A stretch of DNA of 64,000 nt, taken from contig NZ_ALAP01000052.1 of assembly GCF_000280905.1 (NCBI RefSeq), forward strand, positions 80,784 to 144,783, in the 5' to 3' direction. Both the position numbers and the translations under genes were made by a program. The first letter of the stretch is position 1; the number at the start of each line of letters is the position of its first letter. Positions 33,213 through 42,626 of this stretch are shown here, one piece after another. Origin of the DNA: Streptomyces sp. AA1529. GTDB taxonomy: Bacteria; Actinomycetota; Actinomycetes; Streptomycetales; Streptomycetaceae. A model generated the notes under the pieces. It was not told the origin of the DNA. It made no database searches and saw only the letters and a program-made list of their open reading frames with translations.

Positions 33213-34502
33213 TCAGTACGGGGTGCGGCCCGCCGGGGACGCCAGTCGGTGGCGGCAGTGCGCCTCGTCCTGCAGCAGCTGGGCCACCGCGGGGTCGTGC
33301 ATGCCGCGTTCGCCGATCAGGTCGCGCAGCAGGGCGGAGAGCTCGGGCAGCGCCTGCGCGTACCGCCCGGTGTCCACCAGGACGGTGGCGTACTGCTTGC
33401 GCAGGGTGCGCACGATGGGCGAGCTCTCGCCGTAGGTGGTGACCGCCGCCGGAAGGGCGCGGCCCAGCAGCGCGGCGACCTCCGCGTAGCGGCCCGCGCC
33501 CAGCAGCCGCCGGATGTCCTCCAGCACCGCGTTCAGATCCCCCTCGGGGCCGGGCCCCCGGCCCGCCGGCCGGCGCGGCGGCCAGGGCGCCGCCGGAGCC
33601 AGGAACGGGCGGGTGGGATCGAGCGGCGGCCCGGGAGCACGCTCCCCGGGACGGGGCAGCAGCGGGGCGAGGGCCGCGTGCACCTCGTGCGCGTCGGCGG
33701 GCCGCCGGGCGGGGTCGCGGTCGAGCAGCCGGCTGACGAGGCCGGGCAGCGGCGCGGGGACGTCCGGGCACAGCAGCTCCAGCGCGTCCGGCTCCTCGTG
33801 CAGCTTCTTGTAGAGCAGACCGGCGGCCTCGGGCGCCTCGAACGGGGTGCGGCGGGCGAGGAGTTCGTACAGCACCACGCCCAGCGCGTACAGGTCGGCC
33901 GCCGGGCCGACGGCCGACCCGCCGGTGGCCTGCTCGGGCGCCATGTAGACGGGGGTGCCCACCAGCGCGCCGGTGCGGGTCAGCCGGGTGACGTCGGGGG
34001 CGCCGACCGAGGCGATGCCCAGGTCGAGGATGACGACCCGGCCGTCCGGTCGGACCATCACGTTGCCGGGCTTCAGGTCGCGGTGCACGATGCCCACGGC
34101 GTGCACGGCCGCGAGCGCGGAGCACAGCTGCGCGGCGACCGCGACGGCCCACTGCCACGGGTACGGCTCGTGCTCGGCCAGGTGGTCGGCCAGGTCGCTG
34201 CCGTCCAGCCGCTGCATCACCAGGTACAGCTCCTCGCCGTCTTGCCCCGCGTCGTAGACGGTCACCAGCCCCGGATGGTCGAGCTGCGCGGTCACCCGGC
34301 ACTCGCGCGCGAAGCGGCGCCGCAGCTCCTCCGGGTCGGCGCTGCGCACGAGGGAGGCCATTCGCTCGGAGTGCGCCAGCTTGACCGCGACGGAGCGGCC
34401 GCCGAGCCCGGTGTCGCGCGCGCCCCACACCTGGCCCATGCCGCCCTTGCCGAGCGGTTCGGACAGCTCGTACCGGCCCGCGATCAGCCGCCCGGGCCTC
34501 AC
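33213..34502 (-). CDS. Hanks-type Ser/Thr protein kinase, soluble
   Basis: This encodes 429 residues. Kinase domain about 9-270: glycine loop GKGGMGQVW, Lys41 in VAVK, HRDLKPGN with catalytic Asp142, and TPVYMAPE. The metal motif is DLG (160-162) instead of DFG, seen in some actinobacterial kinases. There is no membrane helix or PASTA domain. The C-terminal 110 residues look TPR-like (YAEVAALLGRALPAAVTTYG... YAQALPELSALLRDL). The GTG at 34502 overlaps the upstream membrane-protein stop by 4 nt, so the two probably act together. Confidence 0.92.
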   Translation of the reverse strand: MRPGRLIAGRYELSEPLGKGGMGQVWGARDTGLGGRSVAVKLAHSERMASLVRSADPEELRRRFARECRVTAQLDHPGLVTVYDAGQDGEELYLVMQRLDGSDLADHLAEHEPYPWQWAVAVAAQLCSALAAVHAVGIVHRDLKPGNVMVRPDGRVVILDLGIASVGAPDVTRLTRTGALVGTPVYMAPEQATGGSAVGPAADLYALGVVLYELLARRTPFEAPEAAGLLYKKLHEEPDALELLCPDVPAPLPGLVSRLLDRDPARRPADAHEVHAALAPLLPRPGERAPGPPLDPTRPFLAPAAPWPPRRPAGRGPGPEGDLNAVLEDIRRLLGAGRYAEVAALLGRALPAAVTTYGESSPIVRTLRKQYATVLVDTGRYAQALPELSALLRDLIGERGMHDPAVAQLLQDEAHCRHRLASPAGRTPY

Positions 34503-35242
34503 GCCCGGTCCCAGGGGCCGGACTGCTGCCGGGGATCCCGGCTCCCGGGCCGGTGCTCGGCTCCGGGGCTGCCGGCACCGGAGCCGCCGGCACCGGCTCC
34601 GGACTGGTTGCGGCGGAGCAGCTCGCCGAGTTCGTCGAGCTCGGAGGCGACCTGCCGCATCCGCGGAGAGGCGGGCGGCACGGACCCCGGGTACACGTTC
34701 TGGTGCGGCTCCTGCTGCGAGTTCGGGGCCTGGTGGGGGTTCGGGGGCGCGGACACGGTGGGGGCGTACGGTGCGGCGCCGCCGTACGGGGCGGCAGGTG
34801 CGGCCGGTTGCGCCGGGGCGGCGTACGGCCCCGCCGCCGGCGCGTACAGGGTCGGCGCGGGCGCGAACCGGGGCGTACGCGGCCCGCGGTCGGCGAGTAG
34901 GGCGTGCACGACGGCACCGCCGATCAGCAGCACGATGTACACCCCGGCGCCGAGCTGCGCGTTGCCCTCCTCGCCGGGCTTCGTCTCCGGCACCACGAAG
35001 AGCAGCAGGATGTAGACCGCCGTCAGCACGCAGGCCCCCGCGAACACCGCCCAGTCCAGCGGCCGCCGCCGCAGGATCGCGAACCGCAGCGACGGCACCC
35101 AGGCCAGCAGCCCCAGCGACCAGAGCGGGAACGACGCGAAGGCGATCCGCACCAGGAGGGCACGCGTGCCCCCGGGACGCGCCGCACCGGGCTGGGGCTG
35201 CCGCGGCGGCTGCGGTGGCTGGGACGCGGCCGGGCCGTACAT
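34499..35242 (-). CDS. small membrane protein coupled to Ser/Thr kinase
   Basis: This 247-residue protein starts at the ATG at 35242, with AGGAGG upstream. The cytosolic N-terminus is Pro/Gln-rich. Three hydrophobic helices span about 28-120 (FASFPLWSLGLLAWVPSL, FAGACVLTAVYILLLFVV, VYIVLLIGGAVVHALL). A long Pro/Ala/Tyr-rich tail follows. The tail has a short helical segment, RMRQVASELDELGELLRRN. It may be a membrane partner or substrate of the kinase encoded next, with which it overlaps by 4 nt. I do not recognise the family. Confidence 0.8.
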   Translation of the reverse strand: MYGPAASQPPQPPRQPQPGAARPGGTRALLVRIAFASFPLWSLGLLAWVPSLRFAILRRRPLDWAVFAGACVLTAVYILLLFVVPETKPGEEGNAQLGAGVYIVLLIGGAVVHALLADRGPRTPRFAPAPTLYAPAAGPYAAPAQPAAPAAPYGGAAPYAPTVSAPPNPHQAPNSQQEPHQNVYPGSVPPASPRMRQVASELDELGELLRRNQSGAGAGGSGAGSPGAEHRPGSRDPRQQSGPWDRA

Positions 35243-35474
35243 CTTTCCTCCTGCGTGGGACAGCGGCGGACAAGGCAGGAGGTGAGCGTATACACCGGTA
35301 CGGACTCCCGGATACGCGGCGGCCCAGGTAGGCGGAATCGTTGTCAACTCCCCCGGCCGGCAGCTCCCGTTCGCGCCGGGGCCGAGGCGGCTGCGCACCG
35401 CGGTCCGGCCCGCGGGCGGGCCTGCCGGCCGGCGTTCAGGCAAATTTTCCGGCAGGTGTTCAGGGCGCCGGTGT

Positions 35475-37358
35475 TCAGGCCGGTGGCACCGTGCCGTCGG
35501 CGAGGCCGTCGAACATGCCCTGGACGAACTCCTCGCCCAGCTCGCCCACTCGCCGCAGCGCGGCTTCGAACTCGGCGAGCTGCCGGAAGTGCTCCCCGTA
35601 CGCCCGCTGCCGCTCCAGGGGCAGCCGGGGCAGCCGGAGCCGGCGCACGTCGATCCGGGAGGAGCTGGAGGCGTAGCTGCTGGCCTGCCGGGTGTTGGCC
35701 GTCGAGCGCAGGAACCCGGCGACGAACCAGGCGTCCAGCGCCGCCGGGTCGGGCCGCAGCAGGGACAGCGGCTTGCCCAGCCGGGCCCCGCCCTCCCCCT
35801 CGGCGACGACGTAGGCGGCGCCCCGCCCCTGTACGGGGATGACGATGTCGCCCGGCGCCGTGGTGACGGGGTCGGCCGTCGCCAGGTGGACCTCCAGCGC
35901 ACCGGTGCGGGCGAGTTCGCCGACGGTGGCCTCGGGCAGCGCGGCGGAGCCGGGTGCCGCGGGCCGCCGGTCCGACGGGGCCGGATCGTCGGCGGCGGTG
36001 AGTTCGAGGGTCCGGCGCAGGGTGTTTTCCAGCTCCGCGCGGACGGAGGCGAGCGCCGCGGCGTCCGTACCGGTGCCGCTCGGCAGCAGATGGCGGGCCG
36101 GACTGAGGTCGACCTCCTCGTCCAGCAGGTCGATCACCGGCAGGGTGGCGCACACCCCGGGCTGTTCGGGGACGCTCTCCCCGGCGTCGTGCGCCCGCCA
36201 CGCCGCCAGCACGTCGGCGGCCGTGCGCTCCCAGGACGGCGGCTCCGCACCCTCCGTGCGGCCCCCCGCGGCGTCCATCAGCAGCAGCCGGGAAGCGGCG
36301 TCCGCGGCACCGTCCGGCTTGCGCAGCACCCACAGGTGGAGGGGCAGGCTGTGCGGTGCGGCGGCGCCCGGCGGCAGGGCGAGGAGCGCGCGCAGCGCAC
36401 CCTTGCGCAGCAGCGCGGCGCGCACCCGGCGGCCCGTGCGGCGGGCGGCGACCGCGGGCGGCAGCAGCAGCACCGCCGTCCCCCCGGGGCGCAGCCGGGC
36501 CAGTGCGTGCTGCACCCAGGCCAGTTCGGATTCGGTGCGGGCGGGCAGCCCGTAGGCCCAGCGGGGGTCGTAGGCGAGTTCGTCGTGGCCCCAGTTGCGC
36601 TCGTTGTACGGCGGGTGGCACAGCACGGCGGCCACCAGCGGCGCGTCGGCGGGGGGTTCGGTGCGCAGCGCGTCCTCGGTGCGGACATCGACGGCACAGC
36701 GGCCGGCGGCGGCCGTCCGCAGGGTGAGGCGGAGGGCGGCCAGCCGGGCGAGCAGCGGATCGGTCTCCTGGCCGTACAGCGCGACCGGGCCGGGGGACCC
36801 GCCGGGGCCGCCCGAGGCGTCCGCCGCACCCGAAGCGGCGGCGGCCAGCAGCTCGGCGGAGCCGCACGCCGGGTCGAGCACCGGCTCGCCCGGCCCGGCG
36901 AGACGGGCCATGAGCGCGGCCGTCGGCTCCGGGGTGAGGCTGTACTGGCGGGGGTTGGCTTCGAAGTAGTCGGCGAGGAGCTGTTCGAACGCGACGGCGG
37001 GGCCGGTTTCGCGCATCATCCGGTCGAGTGCGCCGCGCGCCTCGGCGACGGGGTCGGTGTTCAGCAGCTCGCGGAGTCCCGCCAAGTGCTCACCGGCGCG
37101 TACCAGGGCCGGGCCGTGTCCCTCCGGGGCGCTCTCCAGCCGGCGGCGCACCTGCTCCCGCAGCGGGGCTTCGGCGAGTTTGCCGTGGTCGCGGAGCCAG
37201 CTCTCGACGTCGGCGAGGGCGAAGGCCGGGCTGGCCTCGGTGCCGCCGACGGGGCGGGGGAAGTCGGTGTAGCGCCGCCGCCAGTTGCTGACCGCGGCTC
37301 TGCCGACGCCGGCGAGCCGGGCGATGGCCGCTGCTGTCACTTCCGCGCCGTCCGACAC
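35475..37358 (-). CDS. solitary N6-adenine DNA methylase with HTH and specificity-like domain
   Basis: This 627-residue protein starts at the GTG at 37358, with GGAGG 6 nt upstream. Residues 8-60 are a helix-turn-helix (AIARLAGVGRAAVSNWRRRY). Residues 120-420 match type I HsdM-like methylases: SAM motif DPACGSAEL (162-170) and catalytic motif HPPYNE (248-253). The usual Asn of NPPY is His, which may impair amino-group transfer. Residues 500-627 resemble an HsdS-like target-recognition half ending in a coiled segment. There is no restriction subunit nearby. It could be an orphan methylase or a DNA-binding regulator. Confidence 0.85.
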   Translation of the reverse strand: MSDGAEVTAAAIARLAGVGRAAVSNWRRRYTDFPRPVGGTEASPAFALADVESWLRDHGKLAEAPLREQVRRRLESAPEGHGPALVRAGEHLAGLRELLNTDPVAEARGALDRMMRETGPAVAFEQLLADYFEANPRQYSLTPEPTAALMARLAGPGEPVLDPACGSAELLAAAASGAADASGGPGGSPGPVALYGQETDPLLARLAALRLTLRTAAAGRCAVDVRTEDALRTEPPADAPLVAAVLCHPPYNERNWGHDELAYDPRWAYGLPARTESELAWVQHALARLRPGGTAVLLLPPAVAARRTGRRVRAALLRKGALRALLALPPGAAAPHSLPLHLWVLRKPDGAADAASRLLLMDAAGGRTEGAEPPSWERTAADVLAAWRAHDAGESVPEQPGVCATLPVIDLLDEEVDLSPARHLLPSGTGTDAAALASVRAELENTLRRTLELTAADDPAPSDRRPAAPGSAALPEATVGELARTGALEVHLATADPVTTAPGDIVIPVQGRGAAYVVAEGEGGARLGKPLSLLRPDPAALDAWFVAGFLRSTANTRQASSYASSSSRIDVRRLRLPRLPLERQRAYGEHFRQLAEFEAALRRVGELGEEFVQGMFDGLADGTVPPA

Positions 37359-37530
37359 CGGATTCCTCCCGTTCACTGTTCGGCCGCCCCGTTCACATGC
37401 CGCCGCGGGCCGTGGCGGTCCGCACGAGCATACCCATCGAACCGGCAGCCCTCTCCGTTCACGGCGTGAATTTTCGCGAGTAGAGAACTCCATGTTGACT
37501 CGGTTCACAAGCGATGCTCTGATTAGTCCA

Positions 37531-37554
37531 CCGGTTCACAGCACGGCGAACCGG
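37531..37554. promoter_or_regulatory. inverted repeat upstream of DUF4352 lipoprotein
   Basis: CCGGTTC-N10-GAACCGG is a perfect 7-bp inverted repeat about 33 nt before the lipoprotein start. The sequence cggttcaca occurs twice nearby (about 37501 and 37532). TTGACT (37497-37502) could be a -35. Confidence 0.45.
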
Positions 37555-37586
37555 TCCGCTCACACTTCTCGACCGGAGGTCGCGTC

Positions 37587-38195
37587 ATGCCCGCACGCGC
37601 ACTGCCCCGCAGGCACCCGCTGTTCACCGCCGCCGTCACCGCCACGACGGTGCTCGCGCTCGGCGCCCTCGGTGCCTGCTCCCTGGAGGAACCCACCACC
37701 GGCAAGTCCCGTGCCGCCAAGGCCACCGGGAAGAGCAAGCACGGGAAAGGGACGGACAAGCAGGCCGGCACCTCGGGCGGCTCCGGCGGCGAGTCCGGTT
37801 CGCGCGCCGCGGGCGAATCCGCCGTCTACCGCGACAAGGGCCTCGAAGTGACCGTCGCGGCACCCGCACGGTTCACACCCTCCGCGTACGCGGCGGGCCA
37901 CAAGTCCGGAAAGCACGCGTACAAGGTGCGCGTGACGCTGGAGAACACCGGCGACGCCAAGATCGACACCGCGCTGGTCACGGTCGGCGCCCGCGAGGGC
38001 GAGGACGGCGAGACGACCGCGGGGATCTTCGACGGCGAGACCGTCGGCAACGGCTTCACCGGGCAACTGCTGCCCGGCAAGCGCGCCACCGCCACCTACG
38101 GCTTCGACGCGGCACCCGCCGCCAAGACGCTCGACATCGAGGTCAGCGTGAACGACTTCGAGACCGAGCCCGCGCAGTGGAGCCTCTCGCTCTGA
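37587..38195 (+). CDS. DUF4352-like lipoprotein
   Basis: This 202-residue protein starts at the ATG at 37587, with GGAGGT upstream. The signal peptide ends in the lipobox LGACS (Cys31). A Lys/Gly/Ser linker follows, then an immunoglobulin-like beta domain of the DUF4352 type (YKVRVTLENTGDAKIDTALVTV, LLPGKRATATYGFD). Such extracytoplasmic lipoproteins often accompany the next kind of gene, a small DUF4190-like membrane protein, as here. The molecular role is unknown. Confidence 0.85.
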   Translation: MPARALPRRHPLFTAAVTATTVLALGALGACSLEEPTTGKSRAAKATGKSKHGKGTDKQAGTSGGSGGESGSRAAGESAVYRDKGLEVTVAAPARFTPSAYAAGHKSGKHAYKVRVTLENTGDAKIDTALVTVGAREGEDGETTAGIFDGETVGNGFTGQLLPGKRATATYGFDAAPAAKTLDIEVSVNDFETEPAQWSLSL

Positions 38196-38266
38196 CCGCG
38201 CACCGGCACCCGCCGCGCCGCACCCCACCGACCCATCCGACACCACCGCTCCCAGGGGGGACACCC

Positions 38267-38638
38267 ATGTCGCACGCACACCACGCCTCCGGCCACCCCG
38301 CCCCGCCCACCACCGCGCCCCGCAACGGCCTCGGGCTCGCCGCACTCATCCTCGGCCTGGTCGGAGCCCTCTCCGGACTGGTGCCCATCCTCTTCTGGCT
38401 CTCCGGCACCCTCGGCCTGATCGGCCTCGTGCTGGGCCTGGTCGGCCGCTCCCGCGCCAAGAAGGGCCTGGCGGACAACGGGAAGACGGCGCTGGCCGGA
38501 GTGCTGCTCTCGCTCGCGGCGTTCGCGCTCGGCATCTGGGGGCTGATCACCGTCGTCACCGCGTTCGGCGACGCCGCCGACGAGATCGACAAGGAACTCG
38601 ACCAGGGCGCCCCGCCCGCGGTGGTGTCGGTCCGCTGA
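38267..38638 (+). CDS. DUF4190-like small membrane protein
   Basis: This 123-residue protein starts at the ATG at 38267, with GGGGGG nearby. The N-terminal 25 residues are His/Pro/Ala-rich. Two or three membrane helices follow, with the DUF4190 pattern of a paired hairpin (LGLAALILGLVGALSGLVPI, GLVLGLVGRSRAKKGLADNGKTALAGVLLS) and a final helix. It lies 71 nt after the lipoprotein gene on the same strand and is likely co-transcribed with it. Confidence 0.82.
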   Translation: MSHAHHASGHPAPPTTAPRNGLGLAALILGLVGALSGLVPILFWLSGTLGLIGLVLGLVGRSRAKKGLADNGKTALAGVLLSLAAFALGIWGLITVVTAFGDAADEIDKELDQGAPPAVVSVR

Positions 38639-38778
38639 CGCCGCCCCCGCGGGACCCCGGCCGCGCAGCCGCACGGGTCGGACGCCGCACCGGGCGAGCG
38701 GCGCCCGGCCCTACGGGGCCCCGGTCAGGACCGGGAGACCAGACCCCCGGGGCCTGGTCCCCGGGAGACCTGAATGAC

Positions 38779-38802
38779 GGGCCGGGGCCCGGGGCCCGGG
38801 CC
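38779..38802. terminator. GC palindrome between DUF4190-like gene and mfd
   Basis: Nested GGCCC/GGGCC palindromes lie between convergent genes. They probably form a terminator hairpin, but several pairings are possible. Confidence 0.4.
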
Positions 38803-38818
38803 AGGCGTCCCCGGACCG

Positions 38819-41800
38819 TCAGGAGGCCGGCACGGTGGCGAGGAACTCGCCCGCCCAGGCCAGCAGATCCCGGCCCGCGAGGGGCTTGGCGCCGATGGTG
38901 CCGGGCTTGGGGCGCGGCACCAGCACCTGCCGGGTGGCCTGCTTGATGACCGAGCCCGGGTAGACCCGCTTGAGCCGCAGCTCCTGCGACTCCCGCAGTT
39001 CGACCGGGCCGAACCGCACCTTGTCGCCCTGGAGGGTGATGTCGGTGACGCCCGCCGACCGGGCCAGCATCCGCAGCCCGGCGACGAGCAGCAGGTTCTC
39101 CACCGGCTCGGGCAGCGGCCCGTAGCGGTCGGTCAGCTCCTCGCGGACGGCGGCGATGTCCTCCTCGGTGTTCGCCGACGCGATCGCGCGGTACGCCTGC
39201 AACCGCAGCCGCTCCCCCGGCGCGTAGTCGTGCGGGACGTGCGCGTCGACCGGCAGCTCGATCTTGACCTCCAGCGGCGCCTCCTCCACCGGGCCCGCCT
39301 CCCCGGACTCCAGCGCCGCGCGGTAGTCGGCGACCGCCTCGCCGACCATCCGCACGTACAGGTCGAAGCCGACCCCCGCGATGTGCCCGGACTGCTCACC
39401 GCCGAGCAGATTGCCCGCGCCGCGGATCTCCAGGTCCTTCATCGCCACGTACATGCCCGCACCCATCTCGGTGTGCTGGGCGATGGTGGCCAGCCGCTCG
39501 TGGGCGGTCTCCGTCAGCGGCTTCTCCGGCGGGTAGAGGAAGTAGGAGTAGCCGCGGTCCCGCCCGCGGCCCACCCGGCCGCGCAACTGGTGCAGCTGGC
39601 TGAGGCCGAAGGTGTCGCCGCGTTCGACGATGAGGGTGTTGGCGTTGGAGATGTCGATGCCGTTCTCCACGATGGTGGTGGAGACGAGCACGTCGAACTT
39701 CTTCTCCCAGAAGTCGACGACCACCTGTTCCAGCGCCTGTTCGGTCATCTGACCGTGCGCGGTGGCGATCCGGGCCTCCGGGACGATCTGCCGCAGCCGG
39801 GCCGCGGCCCGGTCGATGGACTCGACCCGGTTGTGGATGTAGAAGACCTGCCCCTCGCGCAGCAGCTCACGGCGGATCGCCGCACCGATCTGCTTCTCCT
39901 CGAACGGGCCGACGAAGGTGAGCACCGGATGCCGCTCCTCCGGCGGCGTGGTGATGGTGGACATCTCGCGGATGCCGGTGACCGCCATCTCCAGGGTGCG
40001 CGGGATCGGCGTCGCGGACATCGTCAGCACGTCCACGTTGGCCCGCAGCTTCTTCAGCTGCTCCTTGTGCTCCACACCGAACCGCTGCTCCTCGTCGACG
40101 ATGACCAGGCCCAGCTCCTTGAACTTCGTCTCCGAGGAGAAGAGCCGGTGGGTGCCGATGACGACGTCGACGGTGCCGTCCCGCAGCCCGTCCAGCGTGG
40201 CCCGCGCCTCGGTGTCGGTCTGGAACCGGGAGAGCGCGCGCACGTTGACCGGGAACTGGCCGTAGCGTTCGGAGAACGTGGAGAAATGCTGCTGCACCAG
40301 CAGCGTCGTCGGCACCAGGACGGCCACCTGCTTGCCGTCCTGCACCGCCTTGAACGCGGCCCGCACGGCGATCTCCGTCTTGCCGTACCCGACGTCGCCG
40401 CAGATCAGCCGGTCCATCGGGACCGACTTCTCCATGTCCTCCTTGACCTCGCCGATGGTGGTGAGCTGATCCGGCGTCTCCGCGTACGGGAACGCGTCCT
40501 CCAGCTCCCGCTGCCAGGGCGAGTCCGCGCCGAACGCGTGCCCCGGCGCCGCCATCCGCGCGCTGTAGAGCTTGATCAGATCGGCGGCGATCTCCTTGAC
40601 GGCCTTCTTGGCCCGCGCCTTGGTCTTCGTCCAGTCGGCGCCGCCCAGCCGGTGCAGGGTGGGCTGCTCGCCGCCGACGTACTTGGTGATCTGCTCCAGC
40701 TGGTCGGTCGGCACGAACAGCCGGTCGCCGGGCTGGCCGCGCTTGGCGGGCGCGTACTCCACCAGCAGATATTCGCGGGTGGCGCCCTGCACCGTGCGCT
40801 GCACCATCTCGATGTAGCGGCCCACCCCGTGCTGCTCGTGCACGATGAAGTCGCCCGGCTGCAGCGTCAGCGGGTCGATCTGCTTGCGGCGGCGGGCCGG
40901 CATCCGGGCGCCGTCCTTGCCCGCGGCCTTCTGCCCGGACAGATCCGTCTCGGTCAGCACCGCCAGCTTCAGCCCCGGGGCGACGAAGCCGTTGTCGAGC
41001 GACCCGCACGCCACGGTCACCACCGACGGGGCGGGCACCGGCTCCGCTCCCGCCTGCCGCGCCGGGACGCCCTCCGCGCCCAACACCTCCACGGTGCGGG
41101 CCGCCGGGCCGTGCGCCTCGGTGACGTACACGCACTGCCACCCCCGCGACAGCCAGTCCTTGGTGTCGGCGAGCGCCCGGGCGGTGTCCCCGCGGTAGGT
41201 CTCCGGCGCGTGCATGCCGAGCTGGAGCACGTCGCCGTCGTCCTCGTCCGCGCCGGTCAGCTCGGTGTCCGCGGCGAACTGGCTGACCGTCCACCACATC
41301 ATGCCCAGCTCGCGGGCGTGCTCCCGCACCTCGGCGATCCCGCGCAGCGAGGCGGCCCCGACGTCGATGGGGGCCTGCGCACCGTCCCCGTCCCCGGCAC
41401 CGGCGGTGGCCGCCCAGGACGCCTGCAGGAACTCCTGGCTGGTCGCCACCAGGTCGGCGGCCCGGGTGCGCACCCGCTCCGGATCGCACACCACCGTCAT
41501 GCTGCCCGCGGGCAGCACGTCCAGCAGCAGCTCCATCTCGTCCACCAGCACCGGCGCCAGCGACTCCATGCCGTCCACCGCGATCCCCTCGGCGATCCTG
41601 CCGAGGAGCTCGTGCAGCTCCGGATGGTCCTCGGCCAGCTCGGCCGCCCGCCGCCGCACCTCGGGGGTCAGCAGCAGCTCACGGCACGGCGGAGCCCACA
41701 GCCCGTGCTCCGCGATCTCCAGCGAGCGCTGGTCGGCCACCTTGAAGTAGCGGACCTCCTCCACCTCGTCGCCCCAGAACTCCACCCGGAGCGGGTGCTC

Positions 41801-42391
41801 CTCGGTGGGCGGGAAGACGTCCAGGATGCCGCCGCGGACCGCGAAGTCGCCGCGCTTCTCCACCAGCTCCACGCGCGCGTACGCGGCGGCCGACAGCGCG
41901 TCCACGACCTCGTCCAGATCGGCGCTCTGCCCCTGCTTCAGCGCCACGGGCACCAGCTCGCCCAACCCCTTGACCTGGGGTTGCAGCACCGAGCGGATCG
42001 GCGCGACGACGACCGAGACCGGCCCGGTGGCCGGATCGTCCGGCTCCGGGTGCGCCAGCCGGCGCAGCACCGCGAGGCGCCGCCCCACCGTGTCCGACCG
42101 CGGGCTGAGCCGCTCGTGCGGCAGCGTCTCCCAGGAGGGGTACTCGACCACACCCTCCTCCGGGAGGAGGGAGCGCAACGCGGCCCCCAGATCCTCCGCC
42201 TCCCGGCCGGTCGCCGTGACCGCCAGCACCGGCCGCCCGGCGGACCGGGCCAGCGCCGCGACGGCGAAGGGGCGGGCCGCCGCCGGACCGACGAGGTCGA
42301 CGTGGTGCCGGTTGCCGTCGGCGGCGGCAGCGACAGCCTCCTCCAGCGCGGGGTCCTTGGTGACGGCGTCGAGCAGACCGTGCAGGCTCAT
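38819..42391 (-). CDS. mfd: transcription-repair coupling factor Mfd
   Basis: This 1190-residue protein releases RNA polymerase stalled at lesions and recruits UvrA. The N-terminal UvrB-like module occupies about 1-400. The CarD-like RNA polymerase interaction domain is near 500-570 (GDFIVHEQHGVGRYIEM). The translocase has motif I LICGDVGYGKTE, motif II VIVDEEQRFGV, motif III SATPIPRTL and motif VI QLRGRVGRG. The C-terminal TRCF domain follows. Length is canonical. The ATG at 42391 was chosen by family start; its ribosome site is weak. Confidence 0.97.
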   Translation of the reverse strand: MSLHGLLDAVTKDPALEEAVAAAADGNRHHVDLVGPAAARPFAVAALARSAGRPVLAVTATGREAEDLGAALRSLLPEEGVVEYPSWETLPHERLSPRSDTVGRRLAVLRRLAHPEPDDPATGPVSVVVAPIRSVLQPQVKGLGELVPVALKQGQSADLDEVVDALSAAAYARVELVEKRGDFAVRGGILDVFPPTEEHPLRVEFWGDEVEEVRYFKVADQRSLEIAEHGLWAPPCRELLLTPEVRRRAAELAEDHPELHELLGRIAEGIAVDGMESLAPVLVDEMELLLDVLPAGSMTVVCDPERVRTRAADLVATSQEFLQASWAATAGAGDGDGAQAPIDVGAASLRGIAEVREHARELGMMWWTVSQFAADTELTGADEDDGDVLQLGMHAPETYRGDTARALADTKDWLSRGWQCVYVTEAHGPAARTVEVLGAEGVPARQAGAEPVPAPSVVTVACGSLDNGFVAPGLKLAVLTETDLSGQKAAGKDGARMPARRRKQIDPLTLQPGDFIVHEQHGVGRYIEMVQRTVQGATREYLLVEYAPAKRGQPGDRLFVPTDQLEQITKYVGGEQPTLHRLGGADWTKTKARAKKAVKEIAADLIKLYSARMAAPGHAFGADSPWQRELEDAFPYAETPDQLTTIGEVKEDMEKSVPMDRLICGDVGYGKTEIAVRAAFKAVQDGKQVAVLVPTTLLVQQHFSTFSERYGQFPVNVRALSRFQTDTEARATLDGLRDGTVDVVIGTHRLFSSETKFKELGLVIVDEEQRFGVEHKEQLKKLRANVDVLTMSATPIPRTLEMAVTGIREMSTITTPPEERHPVLTFVGPFEEKQIGAAIRRELLREGQVFYIHNRVESIDRAAARLRQIVPEARIATAHGQMTEQALEQVVVDFWEKKFDVLVSTTIVENGIDISNANTLIVERGDTFGLSQLHQLRGRVGRGRDRGYSYFLYPPEKPLTETAHERLATIAQHTEMGAGMYVAMKDLEIRGAGNLLGGEQSGHIAGVGFDLYVRMVGEAVADYRAALESGEAGPVEEAPLEVKIELPVDAHVPHDYAPGERLRLQAYRAIASANTEEDIAAVREELTDRYGPLPEPVENLLLVAGLRMLARSAGVTDITLQGDKVRFGPVELRESQELRLKRVYPGSVIKQATRQVLVPRPKPGTIGAKPLAGRDLLAWAGEFLATVPAS

Positions 42392-42626
42392 GAGGGGTTC
42401 GCTTTCGGCTTTCCGTCCGGGGGCGCGGGGTCCTCGTACGCGGCCCTTCCACGGGGCGCGCACGGCGAAGATCCCGGCTCGCAAGCGAACCGGGACACTC
42501 CCAGCGTACGCCGCACCGGTGACACCCCCGCGCCGTCGCACCGCTGCCGCACACCGCCGCCCCCGGGCACCCGCCCGTGCGGCAGGAAGCCGGAACGCCC
42601 GGCTCCCCGCCCCACCGGGGCGCGGC

